Shown here: positions 9,803 to 18,948 of the stretch, one piece after another | How positions within the stretch are numbered: position 1 is the stretch's first letter | Layout: the number at the start of each line of letters is the position of its first letter | Assembly (NCBI GenBank): GCA_949296575.1 | Contig: CASFPE010000030.1 | Coordinates: 102,458 to 166,457, forward strand | DNA length: 64,000 nt | Origin: an uncultured Bacteroides sp. | Lineage (GTDB): Bacteria; Bacteroidota; Bacteroidia; Bacteroidales; Bacteroidaceae | Direction of reading: 5' to 3' | Position numbers and translations under genes: made by a program | The notes under the pieces: generated by a model | The model's database searches: none | What the model was told of the DNA's origin: nothing | What the model saw: the letters and a program-made list of their open reading frames with translations, nothing else

Positions 9803-12800
9803 TTATCTTGCCACCTTCATCACTTGCCGCTCCGTTCCGGCTTCTACATTGATGATATAGATGCCGCGAGGCAGGGCTTCCAATGAAAGCATTGTGGCAT
9901 CCGCCGCGTGCATCACCCTTGCGCCGCTCTGCGCATACACGTTTATCGTGGCGGGAATATCGGTAATGATGGCATTGCCAGCATAGCGGGCAATGGATGC
10001 TTCGGAGGCATGGATGGGGGAAATGGATGCAGAAGGCAAATCTCCTTCAATATAAAGAAACTCGTTCCAATATTCAGCAGACTGGTAATTGTCCACTGCA
10101 TCTGAGGGTACATGAAGTGTGGCGATGGAATAAATATCCTCACAAAATGTATCTTTATCGATAACTGGAGGAATGGCTGCATAGCATGTGATATCTGTCA
10201 AACAATTAAAAACACTATAACCAAAGGCATAGCCTCCGATGGTTTTTAACGTGGAAGGCAAAGTAACACTTGCCAATGAAGAACAACTCGAAAATGCACT
10301 CTCACCTATACTCGTTACTCCTTCGGGAATGATAATGCTTTCCAGCAAGCCGCAACTACCGAAAGCATCCTCTCCGATTTCACGCAAAGTGGACGGCAAA
10401 TGAATGTCCTTTAATTCCAAATCAAAACATGCTCGATAACCAATACTCACAAGCCCTTCCGGCAGATCAAGTTTTGTTAGTCCTTTGCATGCCATGAATG
10501 CCCTTTCATCCAAAAACAGGATGGTTTCTGGAAGAACAATATCCGACAGAACAGATTCACCATAATAATTTTCATCATAAAATGCATCAATGCCAATACC
10601 ATTCACCGTATATCCAATGCCTTCGTGTTGAATGATGGCAGGAACAGCAACAGATGCCACACCCCATGGCCCAGTGAACACAACAGCCGTGTGATTGTAT
10701 GGATTAAGAGCATAAGTAATGCCGTCCACCTCTGCCTTTTCAGAAAAATACATCCATTTATCGGCGGCACAATAAGCCGCTTCCGCCTCTGCCGGCACAT
10801 GAAGACGGGCTTGAACATACGTTTGCTTATCAAAAGCATAAGCATCAAGCACAGGCGGAATAAGCGCATAAGAAGTGACATCCGACAACTCACAACCGCT
10901 AAAAGCGCCACTGCCTACTTCTTGCAAGGTAGCAGGCAATGTGACATCCCTTAACAACCAGCAACCAGAAAAAGCGCCATTGCTAATGCAACCCACCCCT
11001 TCCGGGACTGCAATGCTTTCAAATGCGCATCCAGAAAAAGCATACTCTCCGATTTCACACAAAGTGGAAGGCAAAGTAATATTGGCTAATAATGTGCAAT
11101 CATGGAAAGCACTTTCTCCAATAACAACAATTCCCTCCGGGATGACCACTGTTTCCAATATGTCGCATCCGAAAAAAGCATTGTCCCCGATGGCAGTAAC
11201 AGGATAATTGTAGCCATCCATGTTCACTGTGGCATGAATACTGGCCGCAGTGATGTTCAAGTCTGCATCCACAACTGCGGCTGTCCGCGTTTCCTCATTG
11301 CGTGTATAAGCAATGCCGTCAATTGCCATGTAGCGATAGAAGTTGCTCCATCCGCTTGCTTGGCGGTAAGCATCCTCCGCTCCAACAGGCACAGAAAGGC
11401 TGACCCGTGCATACGTGATAGCATCAAATGAATCCTCACTAATGGCCGGCGGAACAAAAGAATGGCTGGATACGCCCTCCAATGAACAATTAAAGAAGGC
11501 TTTTTCCCCGATAGTTTTTACCCCTTGCGGCAAATCGACCGCAGACAAAGATATGCAATCGTAAAAAGCATACATTCCGATGGTCTGCAGATTTTCAGGC
11601 AAGTTAATCTTTGACAGCAAAGGACAGCCACGGAAAGCAGCAACGTCAATAATCTGCAAGCTTTCAGGAAGATTGACATTCCGCAACGATTCACAATAAG
11701 AGATGGCATGATCCCCAATAGCCGCCACGCCTTCAGGAATGGTAATGCTCGCCAACGATTTACATCTAAGGAATGTGTAAGTTTCAATGGTTTCCAAGCT
11801 TCCAGGCAGATTGACAATTTCCAGCGATTCGCAATACTGAAATGCATAATTGCCGATACGGACTACATTGTTGGGAATGCTGACGCTTTGCAACGATGCA
11901 CAACGATCAAATGCATTGTCTTCAATGCGAACTACAGGCACATCTTCACCAGCGAAAGGAAGCGAAAGCACGATAACCGCCTTTGTGATGCCTTCCTCAT
12001 AACCGGAAACGGAAGCAACCATGGCATCCGGGTCAATGGTGTAATGCACATCATCCACAACCGGGTGCAACCAAAACTCTCTCCAGTATTGGTCTTTCTG
12101 GTAAGCTGCTTCTGCACCTTCCGGCACATGTACACTAATCTCTTTGTAATAAACACCGGCATAATCGACAAATGTTGAACGGCTGGCAGCAGGAGGAACA
12201 ACAGCCTTACTGATAATTTCGTTCAAACCACTCTCACAAAGTCCTGCCCCGATGAATTGCAAGGTGGATGGAAGGGTAATGCTTTTCAACGCATCGCAAT
12301 AATAAAAAGCCCAGTCGCTAATGGTCTGCAACCCTTCAGGCAAAATAACGCTTTGCAGGGAAGAACAAAAGCTAAAAGCCCGGTCGCCAATGGTCAGCAA
12401 TCCTTCAGACAAGGTGACACTTTGCAAAGCAGAACAATATGAGAAAGCATAATCACCAATGGTTTGCACCCCTTCGGGCAGAATGACGCTTTGCAAGGAA
12501 GAACAATTAGCAAAAGCCTTTTCGCTGATGGCAACAACAGCATATTCCAAGCCTTCATGATGGATTGACTCAAGGACATGGGCATTGGCAAGTGCGCCTT
12601 CATACCCTACAACGGCAGCACTCATGGCTTCCGCATCCATGTTGTAAACAATGCCATCCACCGTTACCTTGTCAAAGAAGTTCGACCATCCAAAGGCTGA
12701 CTGGTAGAGAACCCTTGTTCCGGCAGGCACAGTAAGGACTGCTTCGCTATAAATGTCTGCATCGAACGTGTGATCATCGATAGCAGGCGGAGTGGCGGAA

Positions 12801-13930
12801 TGGCAAACAATCTCCTTTAAAGGGCAACCTGAGAATGCGCTGCCGAAGATGTCCTGCAGCCTTTCTGGCAAGGTAATGCTTTGCAGCGCAGAGCAATTTT
12901 GGAAAGCATAAAAGCCAATCGTTTGCAACATTTCGGGCAAGGCAACGCTTTGCAAGGCTGAACAATCATAAAAAGCAGAACTGCCAATAGCAATGACGGG
13001 ATAATCCACACCTTCGTATTCCACCGTGGCAAGAATATCAGCTTCTCTAATGCCCGGATCGGCATCAACGACAGAAGCAGTTTTCGTTTCAACATCCACC
13101 GTGTACGCAATGGATTCTATTGCCATGCTGGTGTAAAACAATTTCCAACCATCAGCGGCACGGTAGGCATCCTCTGTCCCTTCCGGCACGGTGAGCTTTG
13201 CGGAAGCATAAATCCACTCTTCGAATGTGTCATCACTAATGGCAGGCGGAATGACGGCATGGCAAGTGATGCCTTTTAAAGGAGAATCAGCAAAAGCATA
13301 GCTACCGATGGATTGCAAGGTAGATGGCAAGGTGATGCTTTGCAAAGCAGAACAATATTCGAAAGCAGAATTGCCGATGCTTTGCAAGCCTTCCGGCAAA
13401 ACAATACTTTGCAGGGAAATGCATTCATAAAAAGTTTCTTTACCGATAGTTTGCAGGCTTCCGAGAAAAGTGACGCTTTGCAGGGAAGTGCATGACAAAA
13501 AAATGCCATAGCCGATGGCTTGCAGTCCTTCCGGCAAAACAATGTTTTGCAATTTAGTTCTGGCGAAAGCATGATTGCCAATGCTTTGCAGGCTTTTTGG
13601 CAGCACAATGCTTGTCATCGGCCGGCAACCATAAAACGCACTGTCTTCTATGCATTGCAGTCCATCGGGCAAAAGAACACTTTCCACTGACGCACGGCCA
13701 AAGAAAGCCCTTTTGCCAATGCTGGTCACAGGATAATCCACACCTTCGTATTCCACCGTGGCAAGAATAACTACATTCACCGGCCTCACTGTGTAGCCGG
13801 TGACCGCAGCCGTCCCCATCTCCGTATCCACCGTGTAAGCAATGCCATCAACCTCCACATTATGCGTCTCGGCACGCCCTGCCATCGCAATGAATGCCAT
13901 GCAGGAAATCAGAAATAGTCGTTTAATCAT
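9803..13930 (-). CDS. Giant BspA-like leucine-rich repeat surface protein
   Basis: A 1375-residue secreted protein. Residues 1-20 are a signal peptide. The body is made of BspA/TpLRR-type repeats of about 23 residues (pattern: LxxIxIPxxVxxIGxxAFxxCxxLxxV). The repeats are grouped in six larger modules, each opening with a variant of VDGIAYTVD followed by TAAVVG and EYEGVDYPV, and closing with a short P-A-I-S-D-x-T-F plus LxVPxGxxxxYxxAxxW unit. Module starts are near residues 24, 268, 423, 622, 867 and 1067. The last 70 residues form a type IX-like sorting tail (INVYAQSGARV, then LPRGIYIINVEAG). BspA proteins of oral and gut relatives bind host or bacterial surfaces; the ligand here is unknown. 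A shorter paralogue lies at 26777-27826. Confidence 0.92.
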   Translation of the reverse strand: MIKRLFLISCMAFIAMAGRAETHNVEVDGIAYTVDTEMGTAAVTGYTVRPVNVVILATVEYEGVDYPVTSIGKRAFFGRASVESVLLPDGLQCIEDSAFYGCRPMTSIVLPKSLQSIGNHAFARTKLQNIVLPEGLQAIGYGIFLSCTSLQSVTFLGSLQTIGKETFYECISLQSIVLPEGLQSIGNSAFEYCSALQSITLPSTLQSIGSYAFADSPLKGITCHAVIPPAISDDTFEEWIYASAKLTVPEGTEDAYRAADGWKLFYTSMAIESIAYTVDVETKTASVVDADPGIREADILATVEYEGVDYPVIAIGSSAFYDCSALQSVALPEMLQTIGFYAFQNCSALQSITLPERLQDIFGSAFSGCPLKEIVCHSATPPAIDDHTFDADIYSEAVLTVPAGTRVLYQSAFGWSNFFDKVTVDGIVYNMDAEAMSAAVVGYEGALANAHVLESIHHEGLEYAVVAISEKAFANCSSLQSVILPEGVQTIGDYAFSYCSALQSVTLSEGLLTIGDRAFSFCSSLQSVILPEGLQTISDWAFYYCDALKSITLPSTLQFIGAGLCESGLNEIISKAVVPPAASRSTFVDYAGVYYKEISVHVPEGAEAAYQKDQYWREFWLHPVVDDVHYTIDPDAMVASVSGYEEGITKAVIVLSLPFAGEDVPVVRIEDNAFDRCASLQSVSIPNNVVRIGNYAFQYCESLEIVNLPGSLETIETYTFLRCKSLASITIPEGVAAIGDHAISYCESLRNVNLPESLQIIDVAAFRGCPLLSKINLPENLQTIGMYAFYDCISLSAVDLPQGVKTIGEKAFFNCSLEGVSSHSFVPPAISEDSFDAITYARVSLSVPVGAEDAYRQASGWSNFYRYMAIDGIAYTRNEETRTAAVVDADLNITAASIHATVNMDGYNYPVTAIGDNAFFGCDILETVVIPEGIVVIGESAFHDCTLLANITLPSTLCEIGEYAFSGCAFESIAVPEGVGCISNGAFSGCWLLRDVTLPATLQEVGSGAFSGCELSDVTSYALIPPVLDAYAFDKQTYVQARLHVPAEAEAAYCAADKWMYFSEKAEVDGITYALNPYNHTAVVFTGPWGVASVAVPAIIQHEGIGYTVNGIGIDAFYDENYYGESVLSDIVLPETILFLDERAFMACKGLTKLDLPEGLVSIGYRACFDLELKDIHLPSTLREIGEDAFGSCGLLESIIIPEGVTSIGESAFSSCSSLASVTLPSTLKTIGGYAFGYSVFNCLTDITCYAAIPPVIDKDTFCEDIYSIATLHVPSDAVDNYQSAEYWNEFLYIEGDLPSASISPIHASEASIARYAGNAIITDIPATINVYAQSGARVMHAADATMLSLEALPRGIYIINVEAGTERQVMKVAR

Positions 13931-14644
13931 GGTATGTTTGTTTTTAAGTACATGCTAATAAATAACCTATTGTCAGTCTGCACATCGTGCTGCTACCGCC
14001 GTTTGCTATTCTTCTTTAGCTCTAATTTAGAATAAATATAATGATTTTTTACTTATTAGGTTAAATCAAATATTAGCAAATGTAAAAGAAGTTGCGCAGA
14101 AAAGCAAGCGCAAGGGCGGAAAAGTTCGGGAAAAGTCTTGCTTTTCATGGGAAAAGCACTTGCGGGACAGGCCGCGCACACCTCTCAAAGGTTTTTGAAA
14201 ATCCTCCTAACGTTTGGGGCAAAACCATGGAAGGTTTCAGGCGAAACGTCCCAAGGATTTTTGAGATTTCAGATTTTAGATTTCTGATTTTATATGAAGC
14301 CCTGCGCCCCGGCATCCCAACAAACGGGAAACGGTTGACAGAACATTTCGAAAAAGTTCATAGAAGTTTTGCAAAAAGTACTATGAACTTTTCTTGAAAC
14401 TTCATAGAAGTTTTTCAGAAATCATTTCAATGCTGCTTAAGCCGACAAACGGACGAGCGAACAAGGCAACAGGACGGGCAACCATGAACAAAGCCGCCCG
14501 CTTCCGGCAAGCCTGCAACATGCACCGGGGAAACAAAGAAATTCTATTCGAAAAAGCTGTCACAAAGTGACATTTTTTTCGAGTAGCGTTTGCCGGAGTT
14601 GCCGCGCCCATGAGCCGCTTGGCCTCATCGGCTTGACAAAAACA
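13931..14644. other. Long intergenic region carrying dispersed repeats
   Basis: No supported gene in about 710 bp. An open frame at 14092-14397 is made largely of repeat sequence and looks like no protein family. The region holds the composite repeat described at 14182-14425. The upstream region of the BspA-like gene (13931-14080) is AT-rich and probably includes its promoter, though I see no convincing -7/-33 pair. Confidence 0.5.
14182..14425 (-). repeat. Composite dispersed repeat, copy 1
   Basis: Two parts. Part one (14182-14262), read on the minus strand, contains TTTTGCCCCAAACGTT and GATTTTCAAAAACCTTTG and matches 37489-37572. Part two (14345-14425) has three tandem variants of a TTCATAGAAGTTTT unit and resembles 37425-37480. 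Order and relative orientation of the two parts agree between copies, so it is one element present in opposite orientations. Confidence 0.7.
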
Positions 14645-14683
14645 TCCCGGCAAACGGAGGGGGCTTTCCCTCCGTTGCCGGGA
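14645..14683 (-). terminator. Terminator of the V-ATPase operon
   Basis: A long GC-rich stem (14645-14661 with 14668-14683, one bulged base) about 30 bp after the stop of subunit K, followed on the minus strand by a TTTTTG run. Confidence 0.8.
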
Positions 14684-14711
14684 ATTTCTTCAAACCTGTG
14701 CGCCGCGCCCG

Positions 14712-15143
<432 letters not shown>

Positions 15144-15167
15144 TTATTATTTGTTCATACTCTATTT

Positions 15168-17000
15168 TCATTGATTGTCTTTCACGCGGGCAAAGGGCTT
15201 GTAAGCCTCGCCCTTGCCTTCGTAGCCCGAATTTTTGAAATACTCCACAAACGTCAGACGCAAGGGATGCACGAAGGCGCTCAGGCACGACATGGCGATG
15301 TTCAGCGCATGGCCGAACACCAATATCAGGCCGCAGAACACCCACCCGGGAACGCCCCCGGCGGCATCCTGCACCATGAAGGCCAGTTGATTGAACACGC
15401 CGCCCAGCATGCCCCCTGCCAAGCCCAAGGCGTACAGGCGGATGTAGGACAAAAGGTCGCCCATCAGGCCGGTGGCCATATTGTAAGTGTCCCACAGCCC
15501 TGCCCCGATGTTGATGAAAACATTGCGGTGGAGGTTGTTCAGCAGATAGATGCCGATGGCCGACACGCCGCCGATGGTGATGAACACCCACGTGGAGACT
15601 TGCTCGGAAATCAACTGGAAGAACGACAAGCCCCCCGTGCAGATGAAGCCCACCACCAGCAACAGCCAGCCCCATTGGCTCAAGGATTCCTTGAAACCGT
15701 AGCGCACGGTCTCGCCGATGGCCTTCACCGTCATGGCCAGACAGATGTGGACGGTGCCTATCAGCAACGCCAAGAGCATCTGCTTGTCGTAGCTCGTGTC
15801 GCCGATTTTCCCCACAATCATGAACTGCTTCAGCCATTGCGGCACATCCACGTCAAAGAGGCTCACGCCGAAACATGTCCCCAAGACGGTGCCCAACAAC
15901 GTGGTGGCGATGCCCAACGTGATGACCAGGTTCATCATGCCTGCCAGCGACTTGGGCAGTTTTTTCTTCAGCACGAAGCCTAAGGCTATCAAAGCCAGGC
16001 CATAGCCTGCGTCGCCCATGCAGAATGCAAAGAAAAGCGTGAAGAAAGGCGCAAGGATGGGCGTGGGGTCGAACTCGTTGTAGTCCGGCATGCCATACAT
16101 CTTGGTCAGCACTTCATACATGCGGGTGAAGGCATTGTTGCGCAGCTTGATGGGCGCTTCTTCGCCCTTGCAGGCATCGCGCACCTCGTAGTAAACGCCG
16201 CTTGCGTCGAGCATCTGCCGCGTTTCCGCCTCTTTGTCGGCCGGAATCCACCCTTCCAGCAGCACCACTGCCCCGTCGGCCATGCGCTCGCTGTTCAGTT
16301 TCACCTTCCACAGGTCGATGTCGCCTTGCAGATGGTTGCAGCAGGATTCAAAGGCACGATAGGACGCCTTGCAGAAGGCCCGCAATGCTTCACGCGCTTC
16401 TTCCAAGGCTTTCTCCGTGGCGGCCTTTTCCTGCAACAGCTGCGGACGGCTCAAGGCAGGCAGGCGCAACGCGCCGACGGGCAATTCCACAGGCGAAGGG
16501 GTGACGGTGACGAAGTAAAGCGTGCCGCCCTGCTCGCAGATGCGCACCACATGACAGGTATCCTCCCACGATGCATCGAAATCTTTCTCCGCGCAGGCAT
16601 AGAACTGGATGAACCATCCTGCGTCGCGCAAGCGGGCAATGTCCTGCCAGCTGAAGTCGCCCCACACGTCGAATTGCGCCACGTCTTTGTCCAACGCGGG
16701 CAAACGTTGCTCCAACGCCTGTATATCCGCCTGCATCTTCTCGTAACGGGCCAGCAAGGCATCGCCCGCCACGCCCTGTGCTTGCACTGCGTCCGGCTGC
16801 TTGCCGGCCAGCAAGTACATGGCCGAAAGCACGTTTTTATACGTCGCGCGCTTCTGCATGAACTGTTGCAGCGTGTCGTCCATCCCGCCACGTTGCCGCT
16901 CCACCACATGCACCACGCCCAATTCACGGAGCCGTTCGAGGAACGGCTCGTATTCCTTGTGGTAAACAAGGAAGGTCAGTTTCTTCATCTTCGTAATCAT
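15168..17000 (-). CDS. V-type ATPase subunit I (stator a-type subunit)
   Basis: Stator membrane subunit that supplies the ion half-channels. The 610-residue protein has an N-terminal cytoplasmic part with coiled-coil segments (to about residue 310) and a C-terminal part with seven or eight membrane helices starting at PILAPFFTLFFAFCMGDAGYG, which is a conserved family stretch. The ATG at 17000 overlaps the subunit D stop as ATGA, which supports this start over Met5 and indicates coupled translation. Confidence 0.93.
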   Translation of the reverse strand: MITKMKKLTFLVYHKEYEPFLERLRELGVVHVVERQRGGMDDTLQQFMQKRATYKNVLSAMYLLAGKQPDAVQAQGVAGDALLARYEKMQADIQALEQRLPALDKDVAQFDVWGDFSWQDIARLRDAGWFIQFYACAEKDFDASWEDTCHVVRICEQGGTLYFVTVTPSPVELPVGALRLPALSRPQLLQEKAATEKALEEAREALRAFCKASYRAFESCCNHLQGDIDLWKVKLNSERMADGAVVLLEGWIPADKEAETRQMLDASGVYYEVRDACKGEEAPIKLRNNAFTRMYEVLTKMYGMPDYNEFDPTPILAPFFTLFFAFCMGDAGYGLALIALGFVLKKKLPKSLAGMMNLVITLGIATTLLGTVLGTCFGVSLFDVDVPQWLKQFMIVGKIGDTSYDKQMLLALLIGTVHICLAMTVKAIGETVRYGFKESLSQWGWLLLVVGFICTGGLSFFQLISEQVSTWVFITIGGVSAIGIYLLNNLHRNVFINIGAGLWDTYNMATGLMGDLLSYIRLYALGLAGGMLGGVFNQLAFMVQDAAGGVPGWVFCGLILVFGHALNIAMSCLSAFVHPLRLTFVEYFKNSGYEGKGEAYKPFARVKDNQ

Positions 17001-17602
17001 GCCTCTGCCTCCTTCCGTTTCTCTTGCAACGACTTCAATATCTTCTGCGAGGATTTCGAGAGGTTCTCCTCATCCTCCATGAAGCGTTTTATCTTGCGCA
17101 ACGCATCCTGGTAGCCGGGAATCTGCACCTTCTCGAACAAGTTCACCTTCTGGGTGGTCTTCTTGCGGGCATGTTCCAGCAAACCCAACTTGGCCAAGGC
17201 AAACTCACGCTCGATGGCAGTCCGCGCCAAGCCCTTCAGGATATGGATGCCATCGGCATACCATTTCGGGGCATTGAAGAAGCTGAACGGCCGCACGTCA
17301 AAATCCACATTCTCCAACAAAGGGACCTGCACGCCCGCTACCTTCCGCACGCCCAAGCGCACGTCTTTCACCCTCACCAAGGAAGCGTCGAACTCGTTCC
17401 ACAAGGCAAACATCTTCTCGTAGGCCTGAATCTGTTCTTCCAGGCTCCGCTCCAGCAGGGCCGCGTCTTCCTTGCACTTCTTCACCTCCATGCGCAGGGC
17501 GCTCTCCTTGTTCTTGATGATGGGGAGGGTGCGCACCCGCACTTTCAGCTGCTTTTCCAGTTGCTGGAGGGAAGTCTTGTTGTATTGAAACTTTATAGCC
17601 AC
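16997..17602 (-). CDS. V-type ATPase subunit D (central shaft)
   Basis: Central rotor stalk subunit linking the catalytic head to the ring. It is 201 residues with long helical coiled-coil ends (N-terminus LQQLEKQLKVRVRTLPIIKNKESALR; C-terminus with RKIKRFMEDEENLSKSSQKIL). The start is a GTG at 17602, 12 bp past the subunit B stop and behind a purine-rich AAGGAAGAAGAAG that could serve as ribosome binding site; no in-frame ATG is available upstream. Confidence 0.9.
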   Translation of the reverse strand: MAIKFQYNKTSLQQLEKQLKVRVRTLPIIKNKESALRMEVKKCKEDAALLERSLEEQIQAYEKMFALWNEFDASLVRVKDVRLGVRKVAGVQVPLLENVDFDVRPFSFFNAPKWYADGIHILKGLARTAIEREFALAKLGLLEHARKKTTQKVNLFEKVQIPGYQDALRKIKRFMEDEENLSKSSQKILKSLQEKRKEAEA

Positions 17603-17614
17603 CTTCTTCTTCCT

Positions 17615-18937
17615 TTACGCTTTCGGCCAATATTGGTCCACAAACTCTTTTCGGATGTTCACTTCTTCCGGGCGGAAATACTTGCCGAACAGTTGCCATG
17701 CCGCGTCGAGCATCTCCGTGGTGTCCAAGTTCACGTCAATGGCCAGCAGGCGGCCCGCATAGTCTTTGGCAAAGGCCAAGGTGCGCTCGTCGTAGTCCGT
17801 GAGGTCGAAGCCGTTCTCCAACTTGGTCTTTGCATTGGCCGCATCGGCATAAAGGCGCACCGCCGCGTTCATCACCTGCGGATGGTCCTTGCGGGTCTTC
17901 TTGCCAATCACCAACTGTTTCAGGCGCGACAAGGAACGGAAGGGGTCGATGATGACTTTGCCGATGTCGCTGTCACGGCGGAGGAAGAGTTGCCCTTCGG
18001 TGATGTAGCCCGTGTTGTCGGGAACGGCATGAGTGATGTCGCCGCCGGAAAGCGTGGTCACGGCAATGATGGTGATGGAGCCTCCGGCAGGGAACTGCAC
18101 GGCCTTCTCGTATATCTTCGCCAGGTCGGAATACAACGAGCCGGGCATGGAGTCCTTTGAGGGGATTTGGTCCATACGGTTGGACACGATGGCCAATGCA
18201 TCGGCGTAAGAGGTCATGTCGGTGAGCAGCACCAGCACCTTTTCATTCTTCTCCACGGCGAAATATTCAGCGGCGGTCAATGCCATGTCCGGCACCAGGA
18301 GCCGCTCCACCGGCGGGTTCTCCGTAGTGTTGATGAAGCTGACGATGCGGTTCAACGCGCCAGCATTGGAGAACACATTCTTGAAATACAGGTAATCGTC
18401 GTTGGTCATGCCCATGGCGCCAAGGATGATTTTGTCGGTCTGCGCCCGCAAAGCCACGTTAGCCATCACTTGGTTGAAAGGCTGGTCGGGGTCGGCAAAG
18501 AAAGGAATCTTCTGCCCTGACACCAAAGTATTGTTCAGGTCGATGCCCGCGATGCCGGTGGCAATCAGTTCCGACGGCTGCTTGCGCCGCACGGGATTGA
18601 CGGACGGGCCGCCAATCTCCACTTCCTTTCCCTCAATTTCCGGGCCGCCGTCGATGGGTTCGCCCAAAGCATTGAAGAAACGGCCTGACAACTGTTCGCC
18701 CACTTTCAGCGTAGGAGCCTTGCCCAAGAACACCACTTCGGCATTCGTGGGAATGCCTTCCGTGCCTTCAAACACTTGCAACGTGACTTCATCGCCCACT
18801 ATTTTCACCACCTGGGCCAGCTTGCCGTCCACGGTGGCCAACTCGTCGTAGCCCACCCCCGTAGCCTTCAATGCACAGGTGGCTTTCGTAATCTGGTTGA
18901 TTCTCGTATAGATTTTCTGAAATGCTTTTGCTGCCAT
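17615..18937 (-). CDS. V-type ATPase subunit B (regulatory head subunit)
   Basis: Non-catalytic nucleotide-binding subunit of the head. At 440 residues it has the normal length. It follows the family pattern: an N-terminal barrel, then SGQKIPFFADPDQPFNQVMANVAL where catalytic subunits have a P-loop (here without GKT), and the conserved TDMTSYADALAIVSNRMDQIPSK region. It lies 11 bp downstream of subunit A. Confidence 0.95.
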   Translation of the reverse strand: MAAKAFQKIYTRINQITKATCALKATGVGYDELATVDGKLAQVVKIVGDEVTLQVFEGTEGIPTNAEVVFLGKAPTLKVGEQLSGRFFNALGEPIDGGPEIEGKEVEIGGPSVNPVRRKQPSELIATGIAGIDLNNTLVSGQKIPFFADPDQPFNQVMANVALRAQTDKIILGAMGMTNDDYLYFKNVFSNAGALNRIVSFINTTENPPVERLLVPDMALTAAEYFAVEKNEKVLVLLTDMTSYADALAIVSNRMDQIPSKDSMPGSLYSDLAKIYEKAVQFPAGGSITIIAVTTLSGGDITHAVPDNTGYITEGQLFLRRDSDIGKVIIDPFRSLSRLKQLVIGKKTRKDHPQVMNAAVRLYADAANAKTKLENGFDLTDYDERTLAFAKDYAGRLLAIDVNLDTTEMLDAAWQLFGKYFRPEEVNIRKEFVDQYWPKA

Positions 18938-18948
18938 AATGCTTCTTT

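Noticed and set aside
14092..14397. A 101-codon open frame in the BspA/V-ATPase gap
   Set aside because: It is composed of dispersed repeat sequence and does not start with ATG; no protein-like pattern.
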